Below are positions 61,111 through 64,000 of a DNA stretch of 64,000 nt, in pieces. The position numbers and the translations under genes are program-made. The notes under the pieces are model-generated. The model made no database searches, was not told the DNA's origin, and saw only the letters and a program-made list of their open reading frames with translations. Source of the stretch: Polytrichum commune (taxonomy: Eukaryota; Streptophyta; Polytrichopsida; Polytrichales; Polytrichaceae); NCBI GenBank assembly GCA_950295325.1, contig OX485803.1, positions 16,492,001 through 16,556,000 on the forward strand, written 5' to 3'. How positions within the stretch are numbered: the first letter of the stretch is position 1; each line of letters opens with the position of its first letter.

Positions 61111-61571
61111 CGGTTGTTATTGGGTGATCCCTTCATGTTGTTGACACTTTTGTTTGTTTAGCTTCTCGTCATCGATGTCAATGTTTCCTAAACACTACTT
61201 GGGTTATTTTTATTTATTTATTATTATAATTATTCAAATTTTAAGGCCCATCATGGCACATTGTAAACGGATAGATAGACAACAATATATAAGGTTCATG
61301 TTTTGATGATTTCCTTGTTCTTGATCTTATGTTGATTGTCATTTCTTTTAGTGTTTTTCATAGTTTGAACATCATGAGTTTGCTTGCGGCCATTATTTCC
61401 AGTTGGTCCTTGTTTTTCACATAGTCGCTATTGATCATTTGTCATCATGCATTGTTGTTCTTGGTATGCCACAACTCAATCGTTGACATTTAAAACACCA
61501 TGGTTGAATTGCAACTAGTTAGTTTCATATGCACAACTATGTTGCAATTAACAATTTCAACTAATTGAGCT

Positions 61572-61612
61572 TGGAAGAAGAAGAAGAAGAAGAAGAAGAA
61601 GAAGAAGAAGGA
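61572..61612 (+). repeat. (GAA)n microsatellite
   Basis: About 12 GAA units then GGAGAGGG. No reading frame of note spans it. Confidence 0.95.
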
Positions 61613-63575
61613 GAGGGAAAAAAAAACAAAAAAAACTTAAGAAGCTCCCCGATGTTTAAACAAGCAAAAATAATTTTCCGTATTTATCAACATTGGCTTT
61701 AAGTTTGCATGGGTTAAAACACATTATGGAAAACTTAATTTAAGATATTCTCTTAAGTTACGTTGTGGTTTTTTAGAAGATAATTAGTGTAATATATCCA
61801 CCCACCTATCTATAATCTATTTAGGGGTTACATAATGAGAATTTATAATCACGGGCTACATGGGCTACACGGGATGGAAAGCAAAGGTTAGCAAGTAGCA
61901 TTCTTGCAATTCAACATACACATGTATAAAGTTGGAACCTCCATTAATCCACTCTCCTTAATGAATAATTTGCACAACTTTCTACGTGTGTTAATACATA
62001 CTCAAAAATATCATAGAATATTGCAAAAACGAATGATAGGGCACAAAGGTTAATTAATGACTATGGCTCCATCTACTACTATATACATTAAACAACAATA
62101 TTATTATTACTTACTCATGAGAGGGAAGGGCTACCCACTACGGAAGCATTTCTCACCCACCAACAAGGCACATTGGCTCTAAGGTAGTTGAACCCAAAAG
62201 CGACACTTTCATAAACATTTTCTATTTAGGCAAGTTCAAAAACTTGGGTTTTTCAAATGAAATCTAGACTTGCAAACCTATACAAAGTCTACATTTTTTT
62301 TTCATATACAATGTACAAAATTCTACAAAGAACATGATGTTTGTGAAAACGTAACATGGCACGTACAAATGTCATATATGTCGTTTTCTCAAATGCAAGG
62401 AAGGCCAGTTTGAATTAGTCTTTGGAGGCAACTTTTGCCAACTACATAAGTTTTGCAAACTACAACTCTTTCCAAAGTTTGAGTGCACTCCACAAGATGA
62501 GAAATTGAGTCGGCTTCAAAAAAGAAGAAGTTCACATGTGAATGCGACGTTTTCACAAATACTAGGTTAAAATTGTTTTCTAGAAACGGGTTTTTTACTC
62601 TCCACTAGGGGGTCCATTGATGTTGGATTGTTAGGTGAGAATCACCACAAAATCAACCTTATTGCTGGTGAGAGTTTACTATTGAATGAATGTGTTATCC
62701 GCCTTTTGTGGATAGATCCTTGATTAGCCCTTGTGATTGGCGAAATTTGGTGTTTTTTTTTAAGTGTTATTGTATCCTTCTTACACCGTCACTATGAATG
62801 GCCAAAGTGGTGCTACTTTGTACCTAATGCTGCACATGATTAATTGCTTCAAGCAATGACTTACTCAATGGCACCGTTGCACTCACATGTTGACAACTTA
62901 AGGATGAAACATAGGTATTGCCAAAAGAAAATGTTACTTTAAGGCATTTCTACCTTAGAACTTGGCCATACCCATTTCTTCATCGACACCCCATAGTTGC
63001 CGTCACTTGCCAAGGGCCGTTCCCCAACGGCACAAGACCACGAAGGGTGACAACCTTAAATCCACTTTCATTTATATATGGATTATTAGGAAGGGGCATC
63101 ACAGCTTGTAATCGAGGGATCATGATTCATCAACTAAAATCTAGACATGTTTTCAAAATATGGATTTTTGGGTTGCTATATTTCAATCGGTGGATCCGTC
63201 GATATACTTTGGATATACCAAAATGTTGTGGAAGATACACGAATCCTTAGTGATTACTTGCATGTTATGCTATTAATATATGATTAAAAAACTCAGATGT
63301 TTATTTTTAATGTAAAATATACTTGAATAAATGTTGAATAGTCAAAATACAATCAAAACAACTTTTATAAAGTTATTATAATCAATTATGCATATTCTAT
63401 TGGAAGATCTTACCATACAATCTTATTGTAAGATCTTATGATGAAAACCAACATGTTCTAATTTTGGACTTGGACTTAGTGCAAAGTTCAAAATATGAGT
63501 TGTTCTCTCATATAATATTCTTAAAAGAAACCATGATATCTCATATCCCTATCCATGTAGTTCGGTGAGATGTCA

Positions 63576-63593
63576 TTATATATATATATATAT
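63576..63593. repeat. (AT)n microsatellite
   Basis: Short uninterrupted AT run in AT-rich sequence. Confidence 0.9.
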
Positions 63594-64000
63594 CCTATAG
63601 GCTTTGCTTGGTATCTAGTACAAAGTTCTTCCCCACTATAGTAGTGAGCAGAACACGTTTATTTGGTCAAATCAAAATTACATTAGGTTGGAATATGGTG
63701 TCACAACATTCTTCAATAACTCAACAACCCACACATTCTAGCTTAGTCCTCGTTTATATCATGTTTTAACGAGTCGTTGCTAAGGGGCTAATTACTCCAT
63801 CCATTATGGCACCATCCGTCAACATCTATGGTTGTAATAGTGTGAAAAGCGGTGGGTTGACATTTATTTCTAAACATAATCCCCAACAATTTCACTACTG
63901 GAATCGGATGGAAAGTTTGGTGGGATCGAGGCATGAGCAGGAGTTGAGAGCCACTGTTGGAAAATCTACGAGTTCATCGTTTGTAGGGGTTGATTGGTTG

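Larger units (their letters stand above)
61111..64000. other. AT-rich intergenic, nothing recognised
   Basis: Contains the GAA and AT microsatellites and a 10-bp hairpin (AAGATCTTAC at 63404-63413 with 63428-63437). The 110-codon frame at 62918-63250 has no recognised motif. Confidence 0.5.

Overview
The window is nuclear DNA of a land plant. It holds one complete, intron-rich gene, a class XI (plant-type) myosin at 19,681-34,577 on the + strand, inside AT-rich, gene-poor DNA made of decayed transposons. A moss or other bryophyte is my best guess, from the myosin protein (opening [20 protein letters not shown]), the short introns and the repeat background. The species cannot be named from sequence alone.

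Layout. 1-9,100: old repeats, fragments of a TIR element, and the remains of a Crypton-type tyrosine recombinase (3,180-3,840). 9,113-12,886: a Ty1/copia retrotransposon with both LTRs; gag and integrase are recognisable but riddled with stops, and reverse transcriptase and RNase H are gone. 12,887-18,480: AT-rich intergenic DNA with an inverted pair of ACCGGTT-rich repeats. 18,480-19,680: GC-rich 5' flank of the myosin. 19,681-34,577: the myosin gene, 39 coding exons, 4,614 nt of CDS, 1,537 residues, every intron GT-AG and every junction in frame. 34,600-45,700: intergenic DNA with two members of a ~500-bp TIR element family.

45,723-47,400 is the most interesting segment. It is a compact, single-gene, inverted-repeat-flanked element whose decayed protein carries Rep/HUH-endonuclease hallmarks (an H-x-Q motif and a Y-x-x-K motif). 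Both termini carry a hairpin whose stem shows a compensatory base change. A smaller TA-flanked element is inserted in its reading frame. A third copy of the terminus lies alone near 1,090.

47,600-56,700: more TIR elements, including a 504-bp copy whose empty site is preserved elsewhere in the window, a perfect 31-bp palindrome, and a 320-bp Tourist-like MITE with ~66-bp near-perfect TIRs and TTA duplications. 56,880-61,110: a GC-richer block with a minisatellite and no recognisable gene. The rest is AT-rich and unremarkable.

Only the myosin looks functional. The other coding signals are transposon fossils from at least three mechanistic classes (copia integrase, tyrosine recombinase, Rep/HUH), plus non-autonomous TIR elements. 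I saw no tRNA, rRNA or CRISPR array.
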